From the NCBI GenBank assembly GCA_028284345.1, contig JANQRY010000006.1:558001-622000 (forward strand): DNA of 64,000 nt, written 5' to 3'. The stretch's first letter is position 1; each line of letters begins with the position of its first letter. The stretch comes from Hyphococcus sp. Its GTDB lineage: Bacteria; Pseudomonadota; Alphaproteobacteria; Caulobacterales; Parvularculaceae. The notes below the pieces were generated by a model. It ran no database searches and was not told where the DNA came from. It saw nothing but the letters and a program-made list of their open reading frames with translations. Below, one piece after another: positions 34,906 to 44,375 of the stretch. A program made the position numbers and the translations under genes.

Positions 34906-36618
34906 CTATTCGATCTCCGGCAAGAGCATGCGCTGGGCGCGCCATTGCTCGACGATGCGCTCGATAAAGCCGGAATCCTCCAATTCAACCGACCAGCCGT
35001 CGGAGAAGCTGGCGGTCAGGCTGCGCGGCACGCAGTCCCGCGGCAGCGCGTCGAAGCGGATGCGCGTCGGCATGGGCACGCCCTCGCCCACGGCGATCGC
35101 CTCGCCGAGACCGAGCGACGGCAGGCACGACAGAAGACTGGTCGAGGCGTCCGGCACGGCGGCGCGCAGCGCTTCCTGGTCGGCCTGATTGGCGAGCCGC
35201 ATGGCGAAGATCGTGTTGCACTGAGACAGCACGGTCGTGTCGAGTTCCGTCGGCCGTTGCGAGGCGACCCAGAGCGATACGCCGACCTTGCGGCCTTCCT
35301 TGGCGAGACGAATGATCGAACGCCGCGTCGGCCCGAAGCCTTCCTTGGGGTCGGCGGGTGCGTAACGGTGCGCATCTTCGCAGATGAGGGCGATCGGCGC
35401 CGCGCCGTTGCTCCAAAGCCCGAACTCAAAGGCGAGCCGTGTCACGACCGACACGACAACCTGCACGACCTCGCTCGGCAAGCCGCCGAGTTCAACGACG
35501 GAAACCGGCCGCCCGTCGACGGGAATACGGAAAAGCTGGCCGAGAAAGTCCGTCAGATTATCCTGAACCGTCAGGCTGCCGAACATGAAGGAATAGCGCG
35601 CGTCCTGACTGATCGTCGAAATACGGTTGCGCAGGCGCTTATAGGGGCCAGTGTTGCGCGTGGAATCAAGGCCGCCCAGCGCCTTGTCGATCAGCCCGAG
35701 CAGCTCCGATATGCGATAGGGCGTCGGCGTGTCGACCGTGATGGCGGTGAGATCCGCGCGTAAGCGCGACTGAGCGCGGCTGAGGCCGGAGATGTTCAGT
35801 TTTTTCGCGGCCGGCACAAGATCGGCCAGCAGCTCGATTTCCTCCGTGTACCCGTCCTTTCCGGGATAGAGAACCTCGACGAGTTCGTCGAAGGTCAGCA
35901 TCCAATAGGGCAGCGTCAGCGTCGTCGGGTCGAAAACGACGGCGCGGTCTTCAAAGCTTTTTGAATATTCGTTATGCGGGTCGAGAATGACGATGTGGCC
36001 GTGGGGAAAGCGTTCGAGCACCGACCGCAGTAGCAGCGCTAAAGCGCAGGACTTGCCCGCGCCGGTGGTGCCGAGCACCGCGCAGTGGCGCGAAAACAGC
36101 TCGTCTACATTCACCGTCGCCGGGATCTGCGCATCCTGTTTGACGACGCCGATGCGCACGCTCGACGTCCCGTTAATCGCAAAGAGCGCAGTTAATTCAT
36201 CGCGCGTCGCCACATGAACGCCGTCGCCAAGGGTGGGAAAGGACGAGACGCCGCGCTTGAACCGCGCCGGGGCGTTGATGGTCGGCTTTGTAAACTCGCC
36301 GATCAGTTCCATTTCGACGATGCGGATGGTCTGCACGGCGCTGTCGTGGGACGGCGCCGGCACGCTCATGGCCGAAACGAGACCGAGCACCACGGCGTGG
36401 CCGGCGTCAATCGACATGATGGCACCGAGTTGCGGTTTGAAATCGCGCTCCTCGTCATGCTTGTCCGGCTCCAGCAGGACAAGCGCATGGGAGCCGGTGA
36501 CAGAGACGACGGAACCGACGCGCGGCTTTTCCTGAAAGGCGGTGTCATAGGCTTCGGCGGTCGGCGCGGCCGTCCCTTTGCGAACAAGGGGTGATTTTTT
36601 GGCGGCGTTAGGCTGCAT
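34906..36618 (-). CDS. HerA-family ATP-binding protein (DUF87)
   Basis: P-loop ATPase of the FtsK/HerA group, 570 residues. An N-terminal HAS-barrel-like region (residues about 30-115) precedes Walker A GTTGAGKS at 183-190, a DPHNEYSK segment at 213-220 and a Walker B-like ICEDAHRYAP followed by a sensor region (WVASQRPTELD). Family members form hexameric DNA translocases, often with NurA nucleases. No nuclease is adjacent here; instead it overlaps a histidine kinase gene by 11 bases. Its job is unknown: DNA end processing, segregation or defence are possibilities. Confidence 0.85.
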   Translation of the reverse strand: MQPNAAKKSPLVRKGTAAPTAEAYDTAFQEKPRVGSVVSVTGSHALVLLEPDKHDEERDFKPQLGAIMSIDAGHAVVLGLVSAMSVPAPSHDSAVQTIRIVEMELIGEFTKPTINAPARFKRGVSSFPTLGDGVHVATRDELTALFAINGTSSVRIGVVKQDAQIPATVNVDELFSRHCAVLGTTGAGKSCALALLLRSVLERFPHGHIVILDPHNEYSKSFEDRAVVFDPTTLTLPYWMLTFDELVEVLYPGKDGYTEEIELLADLVPAAKKLNISGLSRAQSRLRADLTAITVDTPTPYRISELLGLIDKALGGLDSTRNTGPYKRLRNRISTISQDARYSFMFGSLTVQDNLTDFLGQLFRIPVDGRPVSVVELGGLPSEVVQVVVSVVTRLAFEFGLWSNGAAPIALICEDAHRYAPADPKEGFGPTRRSIIRLAKEGRKVGVSLWVASQRPTELDTTVLSQCNTIFAMRLANQADQEALRAAVPDASTSLLSCLPSLGLGEAIAVGEGVPMPTRIRFDALPRDCVPRSLTASFSDGWSVELEDSGFIERIVEQWRAQRMLLPEIE

Positions 36619-37513
36619 GGCTCGTCTCCACGTCGAAAGGCTCTTGTGTTTCTGCTAAATCATCGTCGATGGCGTCCGCATCGAACTCCGGTTCCGGCAA
36701 GACGAGACGCACGAAGGTTCCCCGTTCCTTGCGGCTCTTGATGAAAAACTGGCCGTCCTGCATTTCGATAAACGTCTTGGCGATGGCGTATCCGACGCCG
36801 GGGCCGGAAAAGGCGCGATCAAGCCCGCGATGGACTTCGTTAAAGGCGGTCAGCGCGTCTTTGATTTCATCGTCGGTCAGGCCCTTGCCCTCGTCGCGCA
36901 CGGCGATCTCCGGGAGGCCGGAGTCATCATAGGCGGCGCGCGCGAGCACGCGTCCACCCTCGCCGCACGCTTTCAACGCACATTGCATGATGTGATCGAT
37001 AGCCTGAGCGACGCGCGCTTCATCGCCCCATGCGAGGACGGGATCGCCCTCCCCCTTGCGCACGATGGCCACGCCGGCCGCATCGGCGCGGATTTTTGCG
37101 CGCTCAATGGCCTCGGTCAGCAAGACGTCAAGATCAAGCTCTTGATTTGACAACTCGATGGCGCCGCTTTCGAACGCCGCGACTTCGAGAATGGTATTGA
37201 TATGGCCGAGCAGAAGGTCCGCCGACTGCAGGATATACTGGGCGTATTCGGCGGTGCGTTCATCGTCGATAGCGAAGTCGTCGGCCTCACGAAGCATGGT
37301 CGCAAAGCCCATAATGGCGTTGAGGGGCGTTCTCAGCTCATGGTTCATGTTGGCGAGGAATTCTGATCGCGCCTTGATCGCGTTTTCCGCCTCGGCGCGC
37401 GCGGCGCGCACTTCGAGGTCGGCGCGGCGACGCAGAAGCTGGTCGCCCATCATCGACGCATAATCGGACAGGAGCGACCCTTCCGAACGATGAAACAATT
37501 GCAGCGGGCGCAT
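36608..37513 (-). CDS. soluble sensor histidine kinase-like protein with degenerate N box
   Basis: 301 residues, no membrane helix and no recognisable sensor domain. A coiled-coil-like N-terminus leads to a HisKA domain with His58 in NMNHELRTPLNAIMGFA. The HATPase domain keeps DEGKG (207-211) and GPGVGYAIAK. Where kinases have N-x3-N in the N box, this protein reads IDHIMQCALKAC, so both Asn are replaced (His174, Cys178). ATP/Mg binding may therefore be altered. Its end overlaps the HerA-like gene by 11 bases, so the two are co-translated. Confidence 0.85.
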   Translation of the reverse strand: MRPLQLFHRSEGSLLSDYASMMGDQLLRRRADLEVRAARAEAENAIKARSEFLANMNHELRTPLNAIMGFATMLREADDFAIDDERTAEYAQYILQSADLLLGHINTILEVAAFESGAIELSNQELDLDVLLTEAIERAKIRADAAGVAIVRKGEGDPVLAWGDEARVAQAIDHIMQCALKACGEGGRVLARAAYDDSGLPEIAVRDEGKGLTDDEIKDALTAFNEVHRGLDRAFSGPGVGYAIAKTFIEMQDGQFFIKSRKERGTFVRLVLPEPEFDADAIDDDLAETQEPFDVETSHAA

Positions 37514-37632
37514 GGCTTTTCCTCGCGGAAAAACTAGCCTTTGAAGCGCTAATGCGGCGTTAAGCGTAAAAGGCGAACGAGCGCGTTAACGTCTGATTTA
37601 CGGGCGCTGCGGGCGCGCATGAAACACGGCGT

Positions 37633-39528
37633 TTATGCGCCTTGCGGGGTTGCGCCGGAGGGCGCGGCGCCGGATTTTTCCCGCTCGGCGGCGGCGCTCG
37701 CCGGTTTCGCGTCGGCCGGCTTCGGAATATAGGCGAGCACCGTATCGCCGATCTCCGGCTTCAGGGGCGCTTCCTCTGACGCAAATGACAAGACGCCCTT
37801 GCGCACAATGAGCACGATCTCATGCTCCTTGACGAGATCATTTTTGTATTGTTCCGGCGGGTATTCTTCCGACAGTTTGGTTCTCTGGTAGGTCCAGCCG
37901 GAATAGTGCCGGCGCAACAGATCGTCGAGGGGCGCGCCGGAATGGAGGAACGTCCGCCCTTGCAGCGTGTAGGACAAAGCCTTGCGATCCTCCTCGTCCT
38001 TGCCGCGGGCGTTGACCTGATAGATAGCGGCGCGGCCGAGTTCGGGCGCGAGGTCGGTTGAGACGAGCGCGTTGTGCGCTTCGTTGCCGCTGACCGCGAG
38101 CAGATAGCCGAAGCGGTTGAGATCGAGATGGTGCTCGGTCACTTCCGACAGGATTTCGCCGTAGTATGTCGGCACGTCGGCGAGGCGCGCGGGCTTCAGC
38201 CGTCGCCAGCTTGCATCGGCGACCATCACCGGAATTTCCATTTCTTTCAGCTTGGCGGCGAGCGCAATCGACCAGGGCGAGGCGCCGGCGATCAGGACGC
38301 CGGGGCGTTCGGCGGCGGCGAGCCCCAGCGCCTTCGCCAGCGGACCGATGGTGAAGCCATGGGCGATCACGGTCGCAAACACCATGGCGAAAGCAAGCGG
38401 GATCAGCTTTCCGCCGTCCGCGTAACCCGCTTCGAGAAGCGCGGCGCCAAAAAAACTCGAAACCGCCACCGCAACGATGCCGCGCGGGGCGATCCATCCC
38501 ACCAGCAGGCGTTCCTTCAGCGGCAATCCGGCGCCAATCGTCGACACAAAAACAGACACCGGGCGAACGACAAACAACATGGCGAGAATGAACAGCAAGT
38601 CCGACCAGCCGAGCGCCAGAATGGTTTCATAAGTGAGGTTCGCCGTGAGGATAATGAACACGCCCGAAACGAGAATGACGGCGATGTTCTCCTTGAACAG
38701 CCGCAATTCGTTGATGCTGGCGATTTTTGAGTTGGCCATGGTGACGCCCATGGCCGTGACGGCGAGAAGACCGGCTTCGTGCTGCAACAGATTGGCGACT
38801 TCGAAACAGACAAGCACCATGGTCAGCAGCGCCGGCGGTTTCAGATATTCAGGGACCCAGCCGCGCCGAAACGACGTCGCCGCAAACCGTCCGATTGCAT
38901 AGCCAAGGGCGCCGGAGAGGATCGCCGCCAACACGATCGACGAGATCACTTCCGAAAGCGTTCCGTGCGCGCCGCCATAGGCGACGAAGTCAAACACCAG
39001 CACGGCCAGCAGCGCGCCGACAGGATCGTTGACAATCCCTTCCCACTTCAACAACGCCGCCGGCCGCGGATTGAGTTTCGACTGCCGCAGGAGCGGAATG
39101 ATCACGGTCGGACCCGTCACCACCATGATGCCGCCGAAGAGCAACGCAACCGGCCAGGAAAGACCGGCAATGTGATGGGCGGCGACCGCGCCGAGGCCCC
39201 AGGCGATCGGCACGCCGGGCAGGACCAGCCGTCGAACGCCCTGTTTCAGTCCGCGGATCTCCGAGAAATTGAGCTGAAGACCGCCTTCAAACAGGATCAC
39301 CGCCACCGCAATCGCGATGATCGGCCGGTAAAACTCACCGAACAGCGCCTCCATGGGCGGCGCGTCCGGCGGCGCGTCGGCGGGCGTGAAAACGCCAAGC
39401 ACCGGCCCGGCGATAACGCCGGCGATGGACATCAACACGATAGCCGGCGTGTTCGTTCGCCAGGCGATCCATTGCGCGCCAATGCCCAAGACGCCAATGA
39501 TCGCACAGGCGAAAACGAGATTTTCCAT
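37633..39528 (-). CDS. cation:proton antiporter (CPA1-like) with C-terminal TrkA-type domains
   Basis: Membrane antiporter of 631 residues. About twelve helices occupy the first 410 residues, with the ion-binding ND motif in GIVNDPVGALLAV. A cytosolic Rossmann-like TrkA-N domain follows (GVLIAGASPWSIALAAKL), whose GxGxxG is degenerate, then a TrkA-C domain (HEIVLIVRKGVLSF). It likely exchanges Na+ or K+ for H+. The Pro/Ala-rich tail is low-complexity. Monocistronic or with the enoyl-CoA hydratase upstream, 21 bases apart. Confidence 0.9.
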   Translation of the reverse strand: MENLVFACAIIGVLGIGAQWIAWRTNTPAIVLMSIAGVIAGPVLGVFTPADAPPDAPPMEALFGEFYRPIIAIAVAVILFEGGLQLNFSEIRGLKQGVRRLVLPGVPIAWGLGAVAAHHIAGLSWPVALLFGGIMVVTGPTVIIPLLRQSKLNPRPAALLKWEGIVNDPVGALLAVLVFDFVAYGGAHGTLSEVISSIVLAAILSGALGYAIGRFAATSFRRGWVPEYLKPPALLTMVLVCFEVANLLQHEAGLLAVTAMGVTMANSKIASINELRLFKENIAVILVSGVFIILTANLTYETILALGWSDLLFILAMLFVVRPVSVFVSTIGAGLPLKERLLVGWIAPRGIVAVAVSSFFGAALLEAGYADGGKLIPLAFAMVFATVIAHGFTIGPLAKALGLAAAERPGVLIAGASPWSIALAAKLKEMEIPVMVADASWRRLKPARLADVPTYYGEILSEVTEHHLDLNRFGYLLAVSGNEAHNALVSTDLAPELGRAAIYQVNARGKDEEDRKALSYTLQGRTFLHSGAPLDDLLRRHYSGWTYQRTKLSEEYPPEQYKNDLVKEHEIVLIVRKGVLSFASEEAPLKPEIGDTVLAYIPKPADAKPASAAAEREKSGAAPSGATPQGA

Positions 39529-39549
39529 TAATGCAGCCGCTCTGCGTGC

Positions 39550-40326
39550 TTACTTGTGTTTGAAGGCCGGTTTTCTCTTTTCAATAAAGGCGGCCATGCC
39601 TTCTTTCTGATCTTCGAAAGCAAAAACGGAGTGGAAGACGCGGCGTTCGAAGCGCACGCCTTCCGACAATGTCGTTTCATAAGCGCGATTGACGGAGTCC
39701 TTGGTCAGGCGAACGATGGGCCGTGAAAAGCCGGCGATCTGTTTGGCGACGCGGATGGCTTCGTCCCGTAGTTCGCCCTTCGGTACGATGCGGCTGACGA
39801 GGCCGCAGCGTTCGGCTTCTTCCGCGTCCATCATGCGCCCGGTCAGGCACATTTCCATGGCTTTTGATTTGCCGATGAACCGCGCGAGGCGCTGGGTGCC
39901 GCCGGCGCCGGGCATGGCGCCGATGGAAATTTCCGGCTGACCGAATTTTGCATTGTCCGCGGCGATAATGAAATCGCACATCAAGGCGAGTTCGCATCCG
40001 CCGCCGAGAGCGTAGCCGGCGACCGCGGCAATCACCGGTTTTTTTGCGCGCGTCGCTTCCTCCCAGTTTTTCGTAATGAACTCTTCGCGCATGACGTCGA
40101 CATAACCTTTGTCCGCCATTTCCTTGATATCGGCGCCCGCCGCGAACGCTTTTTCCGAGCCGGTTATAATGAGGCACCCGACCGCGTCGTCAGCGTCGAG
40201 TTTGATGACCGCGTCCGTCACCTCGTCCATGAGCTGATTGTTAAACGCGTTCAATGCATCGGGCCGATTTAGCGTGATGACGCCGACCGCGCCGTCTATT
40301 TCGGTCAGAATGCATTCATATGACAT
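39550..40326 (-). CDS. enoyl-CoA hydratase
   Basis: Short-chain enoyl-CoA hydratase of 258 residues. The two catalytic-glutamate regions are intact: [13 protein letters not shown] and [20 protein letters not shown], plus the oxyanion segment [11 protein letters not shown]. Closest in type to general beta-oxidation crotonases (FadB1/PaaF-like). Not part of a visible beta-oxidation operon. Confidence 0.92.
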   Translation of the reverse strand: MSYECILTEIDGAVGVITLNRPDALNAFNNQLMDEVTDAVIKLDADDAVGCLIITGSEKAFAAGADIKEMADKGYVDVMREEFITKNWEEATRAKKPVIAAVAGYALGGGCELALMCDFIIAADNAKFGQPEISIGAMPGAGGTQRLARFIGKSKAMEMCLTGRMMDAEEAERCGLVSRIVPKGELRDEAIRVAKQIAGFSRPIVRLTKDSVNRAYETTLSEGVRFERRVFHSVFAFEDQKEGMAAFIEKRKPAFKHK

Positions 40327-40528
40327 GAGTAAATCCTCTTCGTTGTGCGGCGCCCGCGTCGATAACGCACCCGATGCGCCCGCCTTGTAGTCCGATGGCG
40401 GCGAAAGCGAAAGCGTTGACGTCGACGCCCGCTTATCCGTGCGCGGCGGCGCGAACGGTCTGACGACGGCGATAATTACCGAACGAATTCAACGGAGTAT
40501 GGCGCAACGATGGCGGCCTGAAAATACG

Positions 40529-41122
40529 CTAAATCAAGCCGATGAGGCGAATGACTTCCTGGCGCGCCTTCTCGTCGTCCCGGAAGACGCCCATCATCCG
40601 GCTGGTCGTCATGGACACGCCGGGCGTTTCCACGCCGCGCGCTGTCATACAGGCGTGCGTCGCTTCAATCACAACGGCGACGCCCTGGGGTTCCAGAACG
40701 TCCTGAATGCAGTCGGCGATTTCCGCGGTCAGGCGTTCCTGCACCTGCAAGCGCTTGGCGAAGGTCTTCACGACGCGGGCGAGCTTTGAAATGCCCACGA
40801 CCTTGTCCGTCGGCAAGTAAGCGACATGGGCCTTCCCGACAATCGGCGCCATGTGATGTTCGCAGTGGGACTGGAACGGAATGTCTTTCAGAAGGACAAT
40901 TTCGTCATAGCCGCCAACCTGTTCAAACGTCCGTTTCAGAAATGTTTTGGGGCATTGTTCGTATCCCCTAAAATACTCAAGATACGCGTCGACGACCCGC
41001 CGCGGCGTGTCCCTTAGTCCTTCACGCTCCGGATCGTCGCCGATCCATCGGATCAGCTCCTTGACGGCCTCAAGCGCCCGCTCGCGTTCTTCCGGGGTTC
41101 GTTCTCGTGGTTCGGCGGCCAT
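40529..41122 (-). CDS. folE: GTP cyclohydrolase I
   Basis: Makes 7,8-dihydroneopterin triphosphate from GTP, the first step of folate synthesis. About 197 residues from the ATG at 41122. Zinc and active-site residues lie in [22 protein letters not shown], read as separate conserved blocks SHCEHH and GKAHVAYLP, and in [17 protein letters not shown] is also conserved. Standalone gene. Confidence 0.97.
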   Translation of the reverse strand: MAAEPRERTPEERERALEAVKELIRWIGDDPEREGLRDTPRRVVDAYLEYFRGYEQCPKTFLKRTFEQVGGYDEIVLLKDIPFQSHCEHHMAPIVGKAHVAYLPTDKVVGISKLARVVKTFAKRLQVQERLTAEIADCIQDVLEPQGVAVVIEATHACMTARGVETPGVSMTTSRMMGVFRDDEKARQEVIRLIGLI

Positions 41123-41258
41123 ATCGCGTCTTTCAGGTTTCGTCTGACAAAGGGCCAAAAGATATAGCCGGCGCCGTCGGCAAAATCGAGTGGGGCCCGT
41201 AGCGCCGGCTGATCACAAATCGTCCATCCCGCCGACTGCGACGATTGCCGAGCGAACG

Positions 41259-41288
41259 AAAAAACCCCGCGCCGGTCGGCGCGGGGTT
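41259..41288 (-). terminator. rho-independent terminator downstream of the Cys-rich lipoprotein gene
   Basis: A 9-base GC-rich stem (CCCCGCGCC/GGCGCGGGG, loop of 4) is followed on the minus strand by a run of six T's. It lies 31 bases after the lipoprotein stop and should end the two-gene transcript starting near 44224. Confidence 0.9.
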
Positions 41289-41318
41289 CACTGAAGGCGC
41301 TGAAGGGTTTTTTGCGGC

Positions 41319-41900
41319 TTAGTAGCGACTCTTCTTCTGATACGCGTGGTCGCTGTCGTGATCGCAGCAGTTTGCGAAAACGCCGCCGACCGACTCCGAG
41401 CAGTCGCATTCATGTTTATTTAAGCGGTAGTGCTTTTTTCCGCCCTTTCCCGAGATTCGATCGCGGCGCACCTCAGCCTCAATTTCGCGAAGTTCGCGGG
41501 AGAGATCGCCGAAGTCGTCACGCGCCCGCTCCCAGCTGGCCAGCGTCGACCGGCATTGCGCTTCATCGTAGAAGTTATTTTGCATGCACCGCGCATAGGC
41601 ACGGCAGCTTGTCGACGCTATTCGATAAGACGCGTCAATTTCGTTGAAAAACTCCGATACCAAAACGATGGTGTCACTTTCGCATTCAGGGCAGTTTTGC
41701 AGCTCGCCTGCCTGCGCGCGGATGACGCCGAGCGACTCCGTTTCACATATGTCGTTAACTTCCGATTTGGCGGTACCGCTAGCGAATGCTCCAGCTTCTA
41801 TGCCTGCGGCCGGATTAGGCGGAGGCAATTTGTGTCTCGGATAGTGGCATCCTGCAAGAAAAAGCAAAAACCCGGATACGATCAGAAAAATTCGGCGCAT
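41319..41900 (-). CDS. Cys-rich lipoprotein of unknown function
   Basis: About 193 residues, unrecognised. A signal peptide ends in a lipobox FLAGC (Cys18). The mature region contains many cysteines, including NCPEC, SCRAYARCM, ECDCSES and NCCDHD, which would form disulfides in the periplasm, and a central charged helical stretch. The ATG at 41900 has a GGGAGA ribosome site 8 bases upstream. It follows the peptidoglycan-binding/Sel1 gene by 38 bases and shares its terminator, suggesting a joint envelope role. Confidence 0.7.
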   Translation of the reverse strand: MRRIFLIVSGFLLFLAGCHYPRHKLPPPNPAAGIEAGAFASGTAKSEVNDICETESLGVIRAQAGELQNCPECESDTIVLVSEFFNEIDASYRIASTSCRAYARCMQNNFYDEAQCRSTLASWERARDDFGDLSRELREIEAEVRRDRISGKGGKKHYRLNKHECDCSESVGGVFANCCDHDSDHAYQKKSRY

Positions 41901-41938
41901 TTTACAGTCTCCCTTCAGGGTTCGACGCATTCGTCATT

Positions 41939-44179
41939 CTACGGATTCGGGTTGCACGCCTCGCCAACCGGCTCCAATCGATCGACATAGAATTTACTCA
42001 ACTCAAGTTCTTCGCGAATACTGATCCAGCGGTCGCTCGGCGGCGCCGAACCATAAAGCTGGACGAGACGGCGCGCCGGCGGGTGGCCGTTATTGGCGGC
42101 CTGTTCGAGCCATGAGTCGGCGCGAGCGATGCTTTCAACATTGCCGCACAGGCGATAGCTGTTGACGATCGTTCCCGTGCCGTAAACGAGCGCCAGATTG
42201 TACATGGCGTCCTCATTGTCGCGCTCCGCCGCCTGGGTCAGCCACTGAATGCCGCGATCGGTATTCTGAACAACGCCAAGGCCCGCCAGATACATGATGC
42301 CGAGCGTGTTGATGGATTTAAGATCGGCGTGCGTCTCCGCGGCGCTGCAAATCAGATAAACGGTCTCGATCGGCGAGAGGTCGCCGGTTTCGCTGAACCC
42401 CAGTTCGCGCTGGAAGCGCTTGACGGCCTCGCGGGTCCCCGGACCATACTTGCCGTCGATGGTGCCGGAATAATGCCCTTTCGCGCGCAACGCCCGCTGC
42501 CGCGACGGCAGATCGATAATCGCCCCGCCTTCCGGATTGTTGTAATAGCCGCGTGAAATCCGCGCGAGCGATCGCGGCGTGTACTCGCAGGTGAGGTTCA
42601 ACGCCGCAAGGCGTTTGCCGGCGAGCACGGCGTATTCGGACTGGCATTCCCGGCCAATTGAAATAGCGCGTTCGAACCGGGTGCGGGCGTTGACCGTTCG
42701 GCCGACGGCCATGTCCGCCTCGCCCAAATTGAACTGCCGACTTGCTTCATCGTCGCAGGCGGCGGCGCCGGCGCGCCGGTCTGCGGCGGCATTGTTCCAG
42801 TCGGTGATGCATTTGTCATAGTTCTCATCGCCGGGCACGCCGCAATCATGCTCGAACTGCCCTTCCGGAAAATTGCGCGGATTGGCGACGGAACCGCCCG
42901 GATTGTTCCGGTAGGCCGGCGACGCAGAGTTGCGCCCGCCGCCGCGAGCAGGACCGCGGCCCGGGAATTGCTGGTCCAACAGCGACCCTCTCGTTCTCGG
43001 GCCGCCGCCGCGTGAATTGCTGATCTCGTCGATCAGTTCGCGAAATGTCGGGACCTGAATGGTCAGCGAAAACTTGCCGCCGTCATCCATGTAATAGTCG
43101 AACTCGTCGCATTCGACATCCGTGTACTCGTGACCCGCCTCATCGCATGGATGGCCGCCTTCCCAATATTCGAGATCCTCTTCGTAGTCGTAGGACGAGA
43201 GGCTGGTGTAAAGATCGGTCAGTTCGTCGAATACATTGTCGAGGTGCCCGCGCTTGCAATAGGCGTCCTGCCCTGCATAACCGCGCCGCTTCGTGTAGCG
43301 ATCCGCCAGTTCCTTCAATTGCGCGTTGGCGCGCACTTTCAGCGATTTTTCGCGCTCCTCCGTAAACTTGTAATAGTTGGCGGTTTCTTCGCGCCATTCA
43401 TAGGCGGACGCCAATCCGCAAATCGACGCCATCTGAAAATGAATGTAGGCGAGATTTTCCGCCTCTTCCTGTCGCGGCCAGATATAGTCGTTAGGCTCGC
43501 CGAAGCGCAGAGTCGTGCGCATCCGTTTTGCAATGACAAAGGAATGCCGGCCCAGGTAATATTGACCGAGCCGTTCGAGCCCCTCATCGCCGTTCAATTC
43601 ATGCAGTGCGATAAAGCGCTGATAGAGCGTTTCATAATCCGCAGACGGAACGTTAAGCGAGTTATAGAGCCGATAGGCGTCCGGGTGGCCGTTGGCGAGC
43701 GCGATATAGAAGTGAAGCCCCGCTTCATTTTTACGGTTCAGTTCGTCGCGTTCGAATACGCCGAGAAAAATGTGATCGGACGGATCGCCGATCAGCGAGT
43801 CCGCCAGTGAAATCGATTTGATCTTTCGCTCAACGACAAGCCGCTTTTTAACCTCCCGCGTCCACGCTTCGAAAACATTTTCGCTGGTCGCAATCGCCGT
43901 TGGTTGCAGCAAGCGATCTTCCGAACCGATGAACCAGGGAGACTCGCGACCGAAGAGATGACGGTCAGCGTTTATTTGGCCGTATTCAGATCCTTTTTGA
44001 AAGGCGAAGACGAACAGAAAGAAGGCAAGAAAAATGAAGAGGAAGATGAATATCGTCCACAGGATAAGGCGGACGATATCGATCCTTTTCTTATCCTTTC
44101 CCGGACGGACCTTTATGTCAGTGCTTTCGTTTATGCCGAACGCACTTCGGTCCTGCCGATTCTTGGAAAACAACCCCAA
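41939..44179 (-). CDS. membrane-anchored protein with peptidoglycan-binding and Sel1-like repeats, unknown function
   Basis: 746 residues from a TTG start with AGGGGG 5 bases upstream; no ATG fits. A basic cytosolic N-terminus is followed by one membrane helix at 36-60. The large periplasmic part has no recognised domain up to about 550 and includes an acidic, Cys-containing stretch and a Gly/Arg/Asn-rich linker. A PG_binding_1 domain lies at about 556-609 (GHYSGTIDGKYGPGTREAV), then Sel1/TPR-like repeats (NTLGIMYLAGLGVVQN, AMYNLALVYGTG). It probably sits across the periplasm touching the wall. Confidence 0.75.
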   Translation of the reverse strand: MGLFSKNRQDRSAFGINESTDIKVRPGKDKKRIDIVRLILWTIFIFLFIFLAFFLFVFAFQKGSEYGQINADRHLFGRESPWFIGSEDRLLQPTAIATSENVFEAWTREVKKRLVVERKIKSISLADSLIGDPSDHIFLGVFERDELNRKNEAGLHFYIALANGHPDAYRLYNSLNVPSADYETLYQRFIALHELNGDEGLERLGQYYLGRHSFVIAKRMRTTLRFGEPNDYIWPRQEEAENLAYIHFQMASICGLASAYEWREETANYYKFTEEREKSLKVRANAQLKELADRYTKRRGYAGQDAYCKRGHLDNVFDELTDLYTSLSSYDYEEDLEYWEGGHPCDEAGHEYTDVECDEFDYYMDDGGKFSLTIQVPTFRELIDEISNSRGGGPRTRGSLLDQQFPGRGPARGGGRNSASPAYRNNPGGSVANPRNFPEGQFEHDCGVPGDENYDKCITDWNNAAADRRAGAAACDDEASRQFNLGEADMAVGRTVNARTRFERAISIGRECQSEYAVLAGKRLAALNLTCEYTPRSLARISRGYYNNPEGGAIIDLPSRQRALRAKGHYSGTIDGKYGPGTREAVKRFQRELGFSETGDLSPIETVYLICSAAETHADLKSINTLGIMYLAGLGVVQNTDRGIQWLTQAAERDNEDAMYNLALVYGTGTIVNSYRLCGNVESIARADSWLEQAANNGHPPARRLVQLYGSAPPSDRWISIREELELSKFYVDRLEPVGEACNPNP

Positions 44180-44230
44180 GGCTACCCCCTAAACTGGTCT
44201 ACTACTCGTCGACCATCCCCTTAGGCGTTA

Positions 44231-44259
44231 ACTAAACATGCATATGATGCTACTGACAA
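44231..44259 (-). promoter_or_regulatory. sigma70-type promoter for the peptidoglycan-binding/Sel1 gene
   Basis: On the minus strand TTGTCA (44254-44259), a 17-base spacer and TTTAGT (44231-44236) form a plausible -35/-10 pair. A transcript would start near 44224, about 45 bases before the TTG start. Confidence 0.5.
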
Positions 44260-44375
44260 GTTTTCTCGTCTGCGCGGCAAGGCGCGCTGTGGAAATGTCC
44301 CCAAAATTTCAACAGGCGGCGCCGCGCCAGCAACGGTTTTGCGTGCGCCGCAGCATGGCGGCACAAGCAATGCGC

